Source of the DNA: Locusta migratoria
Lineage: Eukaryota > Arthropoda > Insecta > Orthoptera > Acrididae
NCBI GenBank assembly: GCA_026315105.1
Contig: CM048746.1
Span: forward strand, 352,688,548 to 352,752,547
Reading direction: 5' to 3'
Length of the DNA: 64,000 nucleotides
Part shown: piece after piece, positions 11,176 through 21,949 of the stretch
Position numbering within the stretch: the stretch's first letter is position 1
Layout: every line of letters begins with the position of its first letter
Notes under the pieces: model-generated
Database searches by the model: none
What the model saw: only the letters and a program-made list of their open reading frames with translations
Told to the model about the DNA's origin: nothing
Position numbers and translations under genes: made by a program

Positions 11176-11189
11176 TGTAATTTAGTGGG

Positions 11190-11510
11190 TCCACTTCTAT
11201 ATAAATACTCTGCAAGTCACATTGAAGTGCCTGGCAGAGGGTTCATCGAACCGCTTTCATGAAGTTCTCTACTGTTCCATTTTCTAATAGCTCACGGAAA
11301 AAAGGAACACTAAAATCTTTCCGTTCTGAGAAAATATTTCCGCATTCGGCAGAGAAAGCTGGTGAAAGAGAGTTCGTAAATTGATCTCGTCGCAATGAAT
11401 AACGCCTTTCTTTTAATGATTTCCATCCCAACTTCTGCATCATTTCCGTCACACTGTCTCCCCATATCGCGATAATACAAAACGATCTTCAGACTTCATA
11501 AGTAATAGAA
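11190..11510 (-). mobile_element. CR1-type LINE 3' fragment, minus strand
   Basis: Minus-strand frame includes MQKLGWKSLKERRYSLRRDQF and a second block SVPFFRELLENGTVENF, the C-terminal tail of CR1-type polymerases. The left edge has the CCTGGCAGAGGGTTCATCGA segment, the 3' end of the family also seen at 18790. It abuts a plus-strand CR1 copy at 11511. Confidence 0.75.
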
Positions 11511-12465
11511 AGTAGTACGTTGTTCTCGACGGCGAGTGTTCATCAGAGACGAGTGTATCGTCAGGCGTGCCCCAGGGGAGTGTGATTGGACCGCTATTAT
11601 TTTCTATCTATATAAATGATCTGATGGACAGAGTAAGTTGTAATTTGCGGCTGTTTGCTGATGATGCTGTGGTGTATGGGAGGGTGTCGTCTGTAACTGG
11701 CTGTAATAGCATACAGGATGACTTAGACAAAATTTCTAGTTGGCAGCTAGCCCTCAATGTAGAAAAATGTAAGGTGATGCGCATGAGTAGATAAAACACT
11801 CCCATGATGTTCGAATACAGCATTAGTAGTGAGCTTCTTGATGCTGTCGCGTCGTTCAAATATCTAGGCGTAACATGGGCGCGATATGAAATGGAACGAG
11901 CATATAAGGACAGTTGTGAGTAAGGCGGACAGCCGACTTCGGTTTATTGGGAGAATTTTGGGAAGATGTACTTCAACTGTAAAGGAGACCGCGTACAAAA
12001 CGCTTGTACGACCACGTCTTGTGTATTTCGCAAGTGTTTGGGATCCGCAGCAGATCAGTTTAAAGGAAGACATAGTATCGGTTCAGAGGCGAGCAGCTAG
12101 ATTTGTTACCGGTAGGTTCGACCAATGCGCGAGAGTCACGGAAATGCTCCGGCAACTCAATTGGGGATCGCTGGAAGAAAGACCACGTTCTTTTCGTGAA
12201 TTTCTGTTAAGTAAATTTAGAGGGCCGGAATTTGAAGCTGATTGTAGTACGATCTTGCTGCCGCCTACTTACATTTCGCGTAAAGATCAGAAAGACAAGA
12301 TAAGAGAAATTAGGGCTCTTACGGAGGCATATAGGCATTCTTTGTTTCCTCGTTCAATTTGGGAGTGGAATAGGAAAGGAAATGCCTAGCAGTGGTACAG
12401 TGTACCCTCCGCCACGCACCTTACGTTGAATTGCGGAGTATGTATGTAGAAGTAGATGTCTGCCA
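11511..12465 (+). mobile_element. CR1-type LINE, 3' third, plus strand
   Basis: A frame opens with VPQGSVIGPLLFSIYINDL, then LRLFADDAVVYG (motif C) and LALNVEKCKVMRMSR before a stop at 11792. After a shift at about 11880 a long frame (11886-12389) gives the C-terminal region ending RSIWEWNRKGNA. The 3' end has GTAGAAGTAGATGT, the short repeat tail usual for these LINEs. The two frames are parts of one polymerase; the copy is 5'-truncated inside the reverse transcriptase. Less decayed than the copy at 9430. Confidence 0.88.
11886..12389 (+). pseudogene. CR1-type polymerase C-terminal fragment
   Basis: A 167-codon open frame following the reverse transcriptase palm. It contains FIGRILGRCTSTVKETAYKT, LVRPRLVYFASVWDP and VQRRAARFVTGRF, the thumb and C-terminal region conserved in CR1/Jockey-group LINEs (the usual form is VQRRAARFV). 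The Met at 11886 is internal and not a real start. Confidence 0.85.
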
Positions 12466-12549
12466 ATCCCACTTGGTGGGGATCCCACAATGCGCAACAA
12501 TGAAATAGGACGTTCTATTGGCCTTCTTATACACGGGAGTTACCTGTGC

Positions 12550-12930
12550 CTTTTTCTCCTAGCGGGCTCTCTGGTCCCATATGGTTACCTGGCGCGCATC
12601 GCGTAGTGGGGCTCTTTGCGAGTCGGCGCCAGAGGCATCAATCACAGAGCGGCGAGAGTGTGGGCAGGGCGCGAGGCGCTGCCGAGTGCCGTGCCGAGTT
12701 TGTCTGCGCCGCGATCGAACGAGCGACCTCGCCGGAACCCAACGCCGGGCCCACGGCCAGCGGCGAACAGACGTAGCGGCAGCGCGACCGGCGGCTGCCC
12801 GCGGGACCACTGTGCTGCGGGTTGCGTCACACCACAAACAGGCGTCGATCTCGCCCTCACTTGCTTTCGTTTCCAATGCTGAAAGCTACGCGGCATTGTT
12901 GGCGCCAGAAGGTAGCGCTGAGTCATTCTG
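12550..12930. other. GC- and CpG-rich island
   Basis: A compositional island in AT-rich surroundings, dense in CG dinucleotides with words such as GGCGCGCATCGCG and GCCGCGATCG. Open frames run through it on both strands (12559-12876 minus, 12581-13165 plus), but their peptides are low-complexity Arg/Ala/Pro strings and fuse into the next SINE. It could be a promoter or 5' exon of an unseen gene, or the regulatory end of an unidentified element. Confidence 0.5.
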
Positions 12931-12984
12931 CATACACGTATCTAATTTTCAGACAACGCCATGTTGCGTGAGGATGGTACTGCA

Positions 12985-13060
12985 ATATACACTCAGTCGC
13001 AAAAGTATTCGGACAGTGGGAAGTTTCACAATGAGTACTCGAGAAACACTGACTATGAAA
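12985..13060 (+). repeat. Tc1-like terminal repeat fragment
   Basis: CACTCAGTCGCAAAAGTATT matches the left end of the Tc1-like element at 14005 almost exactly. Only the terminal part is present, followed by a SINE head at about 13064. It is a relic of a second, related element. Confidence 0.7.
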
Positions 13061-13063
13061 CCC

Positions 13064-13258
13064 ACAGTGGCCGAGGGGACTGAGGCGCTTCAGTCACGGT
13101 CTGCACGGCCACTACGGGCGGGGGTTCGAATCCCCCCTCGGGCATTGATATTTGTGCCGTCCTAGTTCGTAAGTAGTTCATAAGTAGTTTGTAAGTTTAG
13201 GGACTGATGACCCCGTAGTTAAGTCCCATAGACTATACAAACATTAGAACATTAGAAT
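13064..13258 (+). mobile_element. SINE family A, plus strand
   Basis: Head GTGGCCGAGGGGACTGAGG, box B GGTTCGAATCC, CCCTCGGGCATTG, then the tail hairpin and ACAAACATTAGAACATTAGA. The last words are shared privately with the inverted copy at 15717-15858, so both derive from one insertion that was later duplicated. Confidence 0.92.
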
Positions 13259-13496
13259 TATTTCGAACAGAATGGTCTATTGGCCCAAGGTCAACATGGA
13301 TTTAGAAACTATTGTTCATGCGAAACACAACTAGCTCTTTACTCACACGAACATTTGAACATTTTATGAAACCCAAACATATTTATTAGCAGTATATATG
13401 CGTAACAACATTAATTATAAAAGAATTATTGTATTATTTCGTTTCCAAAACATGAAACAAAAAAATTAATAACAAAATGAATCAGTATACCTACAA
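13101..13496. repeat. Left arm of a 395-bp inverted duplication
   Basis: Inverted copy of 15467-15858 at about 96-97 percent identity by eye. Contents: most of a SINE, then a CR1 reverse transcriptase fragment in plus orientation (GLLAQGQHGFRNYCSCETQL, 13270-13335), then AT-rich sequence up to ACAAAATGAATCA. The two arms frame a Tc1-like element and a Jockey-type LINE fragment. Confidence 0.92.
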
Positions 13497-13519
13497 TAGT
13501 ACCCCCTTCTCAAAGTCCA

Positions 13520-13945
13520 AGGCTTGGGAATATGAACTAAGATGAGACAATACAAATCCTCGCTTCTACCTTCTATGCTCTATGATTCTGAAGTCTGGTA
13601 CATGACAGGAGACACACACCTGGCCAAGCTCCAGACCTTGCAGAACAAAATATTGAGAACTAATTCCGGCGCAGACCATTATAGGCCAGACATATAAAAG
13701 AGCAGTTAGGACAAGCATATATACCAACACTCATTAAAAGTAAGTCTGAAGCTCTTTACAAAACGGCTTCCTCTTCGCCCCATCAACTTATTCACCAACT
13801 AGGCACACACTACCCAATTACTTCAAACAGACGACCCGTACACACTTTAACCAGACATTTTAGGACTAATACATGTGAGACACAAACGTCGCACATACAA
13901 ACACGATTTAGATCCCACAAAAAGCTATTTTCTTTTCCTATAAAG
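13520..13945 (+). pseudogene. Jockey-type LINE polymerase C-terminus
   Basis: Plus-strand translation gives LPSMLYDSEVWYMTGDTHLA and LQTLQNKILR (about 13562-13655), then KSKSEALYKTASSSPHQLIH (about 13738-13800). These are the C-terminal landmarks of Jockey-group polymerases (LLYGS-W, LQ-QNK-LR). Frames shift once; no domain upstream is present, so it is a 3' fragment. Confidence 0.7.
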
Positions 13946-14004
13946 CCATGCTAGAAGTCAGACGGGGCAAAGCCCTGAGGTGCTTCAGTGGGATCCAAAA
14001 GCAG

Positions 14005-15455
14005 TTACACTCAGTAGCAAAAGTATTCGGACAAAAAGTAAATGTGCATAAATTTGCAGTTCGCCGCATGAACAAATACAGAAATTTCACTTTGTAATGT
14101 ATTTGGGATTTCGGGTACGATGTCGCAACGTGAAACACTCGTCAAATACGAAGAATTGTTGTTGGACATGTGTCTGTTACGTAATATTTCCTGAAAACGG
14201 CATGGGAAGGTACAACAATACTTATTCGGACGAAGATGGACAACGTGAGAGAATAATTCGTTCCGAGATGTACAGAGGGTGAAGCGACTGCAGTGTGTTT
14301 GACATTTCCGCGAGACGATAGCGATGATTAGTAAACACGTATCGCGAGCCTGTGCAGTTCGATGATGGACGCAGAGGGAAGTGTTCTACGTTCGAGCAAA
14401 GGCAACTTGTCGTTTATCATCACGCGAAGGGGAAAATATGCAGGGAAATTGGCGCAATAGTGACCATGAAGAAAAGTACACGACATTATTAAACGGTTCG
14501 AGAAAGAAGACCAATTGGAATTTCGTTGCAGTACAGGACGGCCACGGACATTTTCACAGAGAGATGAGCGTGTGATTGTGCGAAAGGTACAATAGAATCC
14601 GAAAATATCTGCCACACGAATTGCAACTGAGTTGGAGGGAGACCTTGGTATAAAAGTTCATCCTGAAACCGTGCGGAGAGTACTACGACGATCGCAGTAC
14701 CATGGTCGAGTGGCACTGTGAAAACAATTAATAAATGCAATGAACCAGAAGACACGTATGCAGTTTGCGAGGGAATATGCCAAATACGATCAGGCTTGGT
14801 GGAATCTGGTGATATTTTGCGACGAATGTAAAGTTACATTATGGAAAAGTGAGGGAAAGTCAAACGTGTGGCGAAAGACCAATAAAGAGCTGAATCCCAG
14901 CAACCTCAACCCAACAGTGAAGTTTGGAGGTGGGAGCATCATGGTGTGGAGCCGCATGTCCGGCAATGGTGTGGGTGATTTAGTGTTCAATGATGATATG
15001 ATGAACAAGGAAGCGTATTTGAATATACTGCGAGGACATTTGAAGCAGAGTGCACGACATTTAGGTATTGCGAACTACTTTCATTTTTATCAAGATAATG
15101 ATCGCAAGCATACCGCGCATATTTTACAAATGTGCTTGCTCTTCAATTACCCGAAAGTATTGCACCCCACTTCCCAATCACCAGACCTTAACCCAATCGA
15201 ACATTTGTGGGATAAATTGAAACGGAACCTCCAGGCGGACTACATATATACGAGGGAGTCCTTGAAAGAGAAACTGTGCCAAAAATGGGCAAATATAGGC
15301 CCAGAGTTCACGGAAGAAAAAAAAAACCTCGTGGAAAGTATGCCTAGTAGATTGGAGGAGGTATTGGAAAGGAAAGGTGGACCCACAAGGTATTGACCCT
15401 TTCGTCGTACAACTTATGAACATTTATTGGACAGTGTCCGAATACTTTTGTAGGA
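14005..15455 (+). mobile_element. Tc1-like DNA transposon
   Basis: The left end CACTCAGTAGCAAAAGTATT follows a TA at 14003-14004. The right end near 15437-15455, read as complement, is CTCCTACAAAAGTATTCGGA, matching in its inner part. The right terminus abuts the inverted arm at 15467. Coding occupies about 14386-15396. Length about 1.45 kb is normal for the family. Confidence 0.88.
14386..15396 (+). pseudogene. Tc1-like transposase (DD34E), N-terminal part broken
   Basis: The last 218 codons (14740-15396) are open. FCDEC holds the first Asp, YQDNDRKHTA the second and SPDLNPIEHLWD the Glu; 34 residues separate the second Asp from the Glu, giving DD34E. GGGSIMVW, typical of Tc1, is present, and the protein ends GGPTRY. 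Upstream, HREIGAIV-like and VHPETVRRVLRR segments show the helix-turn-helix region, but a frameshift near 14450-14500 and an in-frame TGA at about 14718 break it. The Met at 14740 is therefore not the native start. Catalytic residues are all retained. Confidence 0.9.
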
Positions 15456-15466
15456 GCAGGGTGTGA

Positions 15467-15858
15467 AGGTTGATTCATTTTGTTGTTAATTTTTTTTTGT
15501 TATTCATGTTTTGGAAACGAAATAATACAATAATTCTTTTGTAATTAATGTTGTTACGCATATATACTGCTAATAAATATGTTTGGGTTTCATAAAATGT
15601 TCAAATGTTCGTGTGAGTAAGGAGCTAGTTGTGTTTCGCATGAACAATAGTTTCTAAATCCATGTTGACATTGAGCCAATAGACCATTCTGTTCGAGATA
15701 ATTCTAATGTTCTAATGTTTGTATAGTCTAGGGGACTTAACTACGGGGTCATCAGTCCCTAAACGTACAAACTACTTATGAACTACTTACGAACTAGGAC
15801 GGCACAAATATCCATGCCCGAGGGGGGATTCGAACCCCCGACCGTAGTGGCCGTGCAA
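15467..15858. repeat. Right arm of the 395-bp inverted duplication
   Basis: Reverse complement of 13101-13496 with scattered single-base changes. It begins TGATTCATTTTGTTG directly beside the Tc1 right terminus. The SINE inside (15717-15858, minus strand) is truncated at GTGGCCGTGCA, whereas the left-arm SINE continues to its head, so identity ends inside the SINE. Confidence 0.92.
15717..15858 (-). mobile_element. SINE family A, 5'-truncated, in right inverted arm
   Basis: Tail hairpin and box B region in minus orientation, sharing the AACATTAGAACATTAGA variant end with the SINE at 13064-13258. A peptide beginning MPEGGFEPPTVV read through such SINEs is not a gene product. Confidence 0.9.
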
Positions 15859-15924
15859 ACCTTCCAACATTTCCGCTCAACATTCAAGATAAGAACGACT
15901 GCCTGCAAGCCACCCTATGAGACC

Positions 15925-16260
15925 CACATCTTCAATTGCAAATCACATTTTAGTGCCACTGTTATTACATAGGACAGACAGGAAAGGCAATTAAAATGCG
16001 ATATAAGGAAAATCTGCAGGGAAGACAGGACACAGTATGCGTAATTCGACCTTTGACGAGCATTTACTGAATGCTGATTATGTTCCTAGGTCGTTAGAAA
16101 ACTCTGTAATTGTACAAACAAAGTCAAGGGACGGAAATTAGATTGATGGGAAGAACATCAAATTTTGAAACACCTCATCATTAACGACGGCAATATGTTT
16201 AATGACGAACTGCAACTTGCAGCTACACAATACCTAAAAGGCTTCAACCCAATATTTTTC
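15925..16260 (+). pseudogene. Penelope-like element GIY-YIG endonuclease fragment
   Basis: Plus-strand frames give YYIGQTGKAIKMRYKENLQ-like sequence (about 15965-16020), STFDEHLLNADY (about 16045-16085) and NDELQLAATQYLKGFNPIF (about 16200-16260). This is the C-terminal GIY-YIG domain and tail of Penelope-like retroelements, which use this nuclease for insertion. Several frameshifts; no reverse transcriptase remains. The following 16261-16480 may be its 3' untranslated part. Confidence 0.7.
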
Positions 16261-16479
16261 ATGTAGACTATTGTCAACGCAATAGTTGTCCCTTCACGGT
16301 ATAGTTGTCCTCAGAATTCTGACTGTGCTTTTGTTTCTATATTTGTCTAGTATGTGAAGCATGATGTTCCGCCCCTCCGCTCCCACACGTTTCGTGGTGT
16401 TTTTCTGTTCTCTATTTGTGTTTTCTGCACCATATGTCAGGCCGCGCATGCGGTATACATTTTAACCCGTAACCACAGA

Positions 16480-17479
16480 CGTGAATCTGTGATACATAAC
16501 CACGGGGAGTCAAACTGACTCAGCATATTTCCTTTGTCATTTACTTTTTGCTGTTGGATATTTTATTTATTTTGTATTTATTTAATCTGTAATTAAGGGG
16601 TTATGAAATTACGGATGACAATCACCACGTTTAGTACATCAGAATTATATTTAACGCTAAAGGAGTCATAAAACATTAAACCTGCTAGATGAATTATAAA
16701 ATTAAACTTTTTTCAAAGAATTACTGAAAATGGACTTATTCATTTCTTAGAAATTAATAAAAATATTTTTCACTCTAATACCAGATAAAGATAATATAAA
16801 ATATTAGTCTTTCACAAAATAAAGTTATGCTACTTCATATAAATTGTTACGCACAACTGATGATTGCTGTCCACAGACTGGATGATTGCAACGCCTGCAT
16901 AATGAGGTATTTCTTTTCAGTTTTTAGGGCATATACAGCAATATTTTCTAGTTGACAGCTTCTCTCTACTGGAGACTGTTTGCTCCTGTTCTTTACCAAG
17001 AACCTTCCTGTTAAAAGTAAGATTACACGATATAAGGAACTCTAATTCCTTTTATATTAATGAAAAAATTTCCCAGATTTATAATTTAGAGAAAAAAGCT
17101 TACCAATTTTGTCTCCCACTAACACAGATGTAGAGTCAAGCTAATTCCGTAACGCGCTTCACTAAATTCAGAAACAAATATGTGACAGAGAAGCAAGTGT
17201 GTGGACTCGACATTGGACATGCAGACTGATGAAAGATTACATAGAAGGTAATGAGAGTACGGAGCAGTTAATGGAATTATAACAATGTGCAACCGATGAG
17301 AATCTACCAATGTGGAGTCAATGTGACTCCCATCTATTGTTTCGAGTTAATTCAAACATTTCTTTATTTCTTTCATGTACGCACGCCTACACATCGTGCC
17401 ATTCACATGATTCAGCTCCGGACTTCTTGCAAATAAAGTCATTTGCTTTCCAATCTCTCTATAATCCATCGTATCTGTC
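16480..17479. other. Unassigned AT-rich sequence
   Basis: No product, tRNA-like box or element boundary recognised. Short frames at 17119-17310 and 17310-17603 have no domain; the second runs into a SINE. Confidence 0.5.
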
Positions 17480-17495
17480 ATTTGTTACATATTTA

Positions 17496-17687
17496 CGGCC
17501 GCGGTGGCCGCGCGGTCTGCGGCGTGCCAGTGTCGGTCTGCTCGGCCTTTGCGGTCGGTGGTTCGAATCCCCCCTCGGGCATGGATGTTTGTACCGTATT
17601 TAGTATAAGTTAGTTCATAAGCAGTTTGTAAGTTTAGGGACTGATGACGCCGTAGTTAAGTCCCATAAGCTTTACCATCATTTGAAT
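17496..17687 (+). mobile_element. SINE family A, plus strand
   Basis: Head GGCCGCGGTGGCCGCGCGG, box B GGTTCGAATCC, CTCGGGCATGG, family A tail. ATTTGTTACA occurs at 17480-17489 and 17688-17697, a 10-bp duplication; six extra bases separate the left copy from the SINE head. Confidence 0.9.
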
Positions 17688-17885
17688 ATTTGTTACACAT
17701 TGTTTTCCTTTTCTCCATATTTTTTCGCTTCCGCGACTGCGCGCACGTTCATCAGAACTCTTGGCGCCACTTAGTGCGGGCGCACATCACTAGCATTCCT
17801 ATGACTATCAGTACACAGTGTTCACTTGGCCTGTGTGTGGCATAGCTCCACAAAATTGTACATCTTTTTATCTTGTAAACATTAA

Positions 17886-18398
17886 ATTTAATATTCATAG
17901 AATATATGACATCAACTGCGATTGGGCAAAGCTGAAAATGTGTACCCAGCAAGGATTCAAACCCGGGCCTCCTGCTTTCTAGGCAGTTGCGCTGACCCCT
18001 ACACCATTGGGGACACAGTGATCATCATACCTACAACGACTACCTAGGCACGCCTCCCGTCAGATACAAATTCCCAGCTTCGCCCTGCCCACAGTACTCA
18101 CACTCGAAGTTATGAATCTAATTTCCGTAAGAGTAAGGGGAGGGGTGGGCAAGTTTGAAGACCTTACTCTTACGGGAATTAGTTTCATAACTACGAGTTT
18201 GAGTACTGTGGGCAGGGCGAAGCTGGGAATTTGTATCTGACGGGAGGCGTGCCTAGGTAGTCCTTGCAGGTGCGATGATCACTGTGTCCCCAGTGGTGTA
18301 GGGGTCAGCGCAACTGCCTAGAAAGCAGGGGAACCGGGAACACATTTTCAGCTTTGCCCAATCGCAGTTGATGTCATATATTCTGTGAATATTAAATA
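17886..18398. mobile_element. Palindromic element with tRNA-like sequence in each arm
   Basis: Arms 17886-18138 and 18163-18398 are inverted copies at roughly 95 percent, with a 24-base centre. Each arm carries a tRNA-like segment. On the plus strand at 18287-18340 it reads AGTGGTGTAGGGGTCAGCG, then the anticodon-stem region CTGCCTAGAAAGCAGG; the left copy is reversed at 17943-18012 and retains the reversed box B ATTCAAACC. No coding capacity. Target duplications not identified. Confidence 0.85.
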
Positions 18399-19415
18399 AT
18401 AATAACAACTGCAGGATCAGAAGTGACGTCTGTTCATTCAGAACAGACGCCAAATGTATATATGTAAACATTAAAGTTTTAATATTTTAAATTTTATCCC
18501 ATGACATGGAGATACTAGATATGGGCATTTGGTTCTGGTTTATTTAACAACTTTAATGTAGGGTAATTTGTAAGTATATTCTCATGCAATGCTGTACTTT
18601 TAATTTCTTACTTATTTAATCAAATTCATGTATATTACATTTATCCATATGACTGCTCTGTTAATTATTTTGGTCAGATAAATTTTCTTATGAAGGCAAA
18701 ATTATTTTTGCCGAAACCTAGGTCAAGGACTACGTGACTAATCATTTTATTCCACTGGTCGGCTGAAATTTCCTCACAAAATGATCACATTTAAGTGATA
18801 AGAAGATGATTCATCCAACCGCTTTCATAACATTTCTCCAACACTACATTCTCTAATAGCGCGCGGAAAATGGACCAACTCTTACAGTTTTCCATTTAAT
18901 TTATCTTGTTTTATTATAATGATTTTTTTCCCCAATGTAGGTAGGCCCTAAAACAGATTGTTCGCATTCGGAGAATAAAGTTTGTGAAATAAATCTTTGC
19001 AGTTACATATCGCGGCAACGAATAATGTCGTTCTTTTAATGAATTACACCCGATCTATACCCAGTATCTCTATCGCTATAATACAAAACGAGCCACCCTT
19101 CTCTGAACATTATATACTTCGTCAGTCCCTCATTTTGAGGAACCCATAATGCAGAGCAGTACCCTAAAATATGGCGAGAATGTGCAATTTAAGAAGTTTC
19201 TTTAGTACAACTAGTGTCTTGCCATTGTTACACTGCCTTTGGATCGACTTCTCCAAGATATGTTTTTAGTACTCTTTTCAATTAACTTTCTTCGTAATTG
19301 TAATTCGCAGGTATTTAATTGAAGTTAAAGCCTTTCGTTTTGATTGATATATCGCGTTAATAAAGTTTAACAGATTTCTTTTAGAGTTCCTTTGGTTTAC
19401 TTCACACTTTTCATT

Positions 19416-19502
19416 GCTGCGGTGGAGTGTCCGAGCGTCTTAAAACGCCTTGCTGCAGATCGTGCGGTTGCTCGCCGCTGGAAGTTCGAGTCCTTCCTCG
19501 TG

Positions 19503-19547
<45 letters not shown>

Positions 19548-19637
19548 GTTGTTCTTAAATATACTTAAGCAATTTTTAAATCTACGGACTGATAACCATA
19601 GCAGTTTGGTCTAATAGGTTTACAAATATTTGAACAA
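19416..19637 (+). mobile_element. SINE family B with expanded TG repeat
   Basis: Head GCTGCGGTGGAGTGTCCGAG, box B GTTCGAGTCC, then a TG tract expanded to about 20 units (19505-19543), then the family B tail. The flanks TTTTCATT at 19408-19415 and 19638-19645 form an 8-bp duplication. Inserted into the antisense CR1. Confidence 0.9.
19505..19543. repeat. (TG)n microsatellite inside SINE B
   Basis: Expansion of the short GTGTGTGTG present after the tRNA-like head in all family B copies. Confidence 0.95.
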
Positions 19638-19771
19638 TTTTCATTATTTAAGGTCGATTACCAGCTGCTTTTGGCGACTTAACTAAGCGATGAACGACAA
19701 AATTATCCGCACACAGACGAACACGTCTGGTCAGGTTGTATCCTACATAGTTGATGAAGACAAGGAATAGC

Positions 19772-19943
19772 GGGGGGGGGGGGGGGGGAAATGTTCAAAT
19801 GTTTGTGAAGCTTATTGAATTAGGGGGCATCAGTCCGTAAACTTACCAACTACTCTTAAAATACCTGATACTAAAGACAGCAAAAACATTCATGCCCGAG
19901 GGGGGATTCGAATCCCCGACAGGGACCGGCCTCGCGCATCGCA
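19772..19943 (-). mobile_element. SINE family A, minus strand, with adjacent poly(G)
   Basis: A G run at 19772-19788 is followed by the SINE tail (TTCAAATGTTTGTGAAGC) and box B region, ending near GCATCGCAGCGG. The CR1 resumes at about 19944 with AGGAAGAGTGGGG, which resembles AGGAATAGCGGGG left of the SINE, so the G run probably grew from the left target duplication. Confidence 0.82.
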
Positions 19944-20640
19944 GCGGAGGAAGAGTGGGGAACGTACAACACTTCCCCATTTCCCTGGGAAAAGACAGAT
20001 ATAGCATTTCTGTTGTTGTTTTTGTTTTTTCGATGATTTCCGTCAGTTACAATGTACTGTGTCCTTTCTGACATAAAATTACGAATCCGGTTGTACAGCT
20101 ATGGCAATATTCCATAAGCACTCAATTCATTTCGAATCCAGTTGTGAGATACAGAGTAAAAAGTCCTCCGGATGTCTGGAAATATGTAATTATTTTGAGA
20201 TCCCTTGCCAATAGCACTTATAACTTCAGATGAGTGAAGAGCTAACAGTGTTTGAAAACAGCGATACTCTCTAAATCATTGTTGACTGTGGGTCAATACG
20301 TCGTTTCCTTTCAGGTCAATCATATGGGCCTGTAATTTTGTATATCAATCCTAATACGTTTCTTGAATATTGGATTGACCTGACCAACGTACCAGTCTTT
20401 GGTTTCGAATCTTTCGCTGAGCGAGCATTTATATATGATACGTACGTATGGAATCATGCCGTCAGCACACTCCGAAAGTCACATTATTGGTGTTTTAACT
20501 GGACTGGAATATTTACTTCAAAATTACGCTTGTTGGCAGCTGTTCTTAATTCGAAGTCTAGGGTATTTCATTCGTTTTCTTTTGTGAAGGAATTTCGGTA
20601 ACTGTTTTTAGGAACTGAGCTTTAACATTTATCTGTGTCG

Positions 20641-21890
20641 ACTGACGCTGCAGGATGCACTGCTGTATTTGATCGTGAATGGAACCTGCAAAACGTAGTT
20701 AACAAGTTGTCAACAGCTGTCGAAACTAATTTCTGTGCACGAGTAAGTCGACGATGTAGTAGCTAATTGAAACGAACGTAGCTAAATTGTTCATGCGAGA
20801 CTGATAAGTGCTTCCGTAAACAATGTGCTGTTACCGTTCAGTGTTTCGGAAGGCATTGTATTCAAATTTTCACTGCATGGAAGGCGCAAATGTACTATTC
20901 CTATTCCTATCAAGGGTGATTTAACAGGGACCGGTGTGTCCACTGCGGTACGGCCGATACATGGGACTATATTCGGAGGGCGCATATTGTAATTACAACC
21001 AGTTTCATTCAAAAAATTATCTAAGGAAGAATCTAAAATGATCGATACGGCATGCCTCTGAAATGTTTCCAGTGCCAAGGACTATTTTCCACAACAATAG
21101 AATAAAAAATCATACACTAAAATAGGGCGTTCTTCAATCCTGTCTACTTAAAGGTTCTTTAATTTTACTTATATTATTTTTAGTTCGAAATTGAAAGTTT
21201 GAAATGCGTAAATATCGACAAATATACCTAAATATCTGGCGAAAATAGCACGTAATTATTGATTAATTTTAATTCGAAATTGATCCTCTCGTTCACGGTC
21301 TTGCCAAGTGTGCTTTATGGGGTTTTCTTTTAACATCAAAGGACTTGCATCGGGAGGAAACTGTTGTGCCCAGTTTCAAAGAGAAGTTGCCTGGAGATGA
21401 GTCCAAGATAAGTTTCTGTAATATTGTAGCGTTAATTTCAGGTGGCCGAAGATAATGCAGGCGTGCATATCTTTCTGTTTTCATATCATTTCTTTCCTGG
21501 CTGATGTTATCCCAAGGAAACTTCGGCGACTATTACAAACTTATAAAGGAAATTTGACATGAATAGTTTCTTCTTTGATCGTGTACATCACACCACAGAG
21601 ATTGGGCTCTAATTTAATAGATATATTTTGTGTTTGTATTCACATTTAAAAATAAAAGTAAAAAGTATAAAGTGACCGCAGCTTGGCCAGTTTACGGTAC
21701 AAAACTGGTAACATTAATGTCCAGAGTGTATTTTGTATGATTTCCATGCGACACACCGCCACTCTCCAGTTACAACTATGTCCACCAGCTGTCGCGATCA
21801 CTTATCGTGATTCATAGTCTCACAGGAGCAGAGACGTGCTGTGCAACTCTCCAGTGTTACAGCCAAATGCTTCACCTAGATGAGAGCGAC
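20641..21890. other. Unassigned sequence
   Basis: May contain more antisense CR1 at 20641-21080, but no motif was clear. Short frames (20791-21078, 21293-21484) have no recognised domain. Confidence 0.4.
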
Positions 21891-21949
21891 GAATTGAAGT
21901 CAACAGTTTCTGTGCTAGATGAGGCCCTAACGAACATCGTTCGTGAACT

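Larger units (their letters stand above)
18790..20640 (-). mobile_element. Long antisense CR1-type LINE copy broken by two SINEs
   Basis: Read right to left it gives an EN/RT linker and palm region (20640-20040), including RTQYIVTDGN at about 20055, then after two SINEs the C-terminal tail region (about 19390-18800). AT-rich words such as ATACAAAACGAGCCACCC at about 19081 mark the same 3' family as the fragment at 11190. Many stops; strongly decayed. Family by motif order and similarity to the other copies in this window. Confidence 0.72.

Noticed and set aside
12559..13165. Overlapping open frames in the GC-rich island as exons
   Set aside because: Open frames are expected by chance in GC-rich DNA; peptides are low complexity and the longest one runs into a SINE. 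Kept only as a compositional feature.
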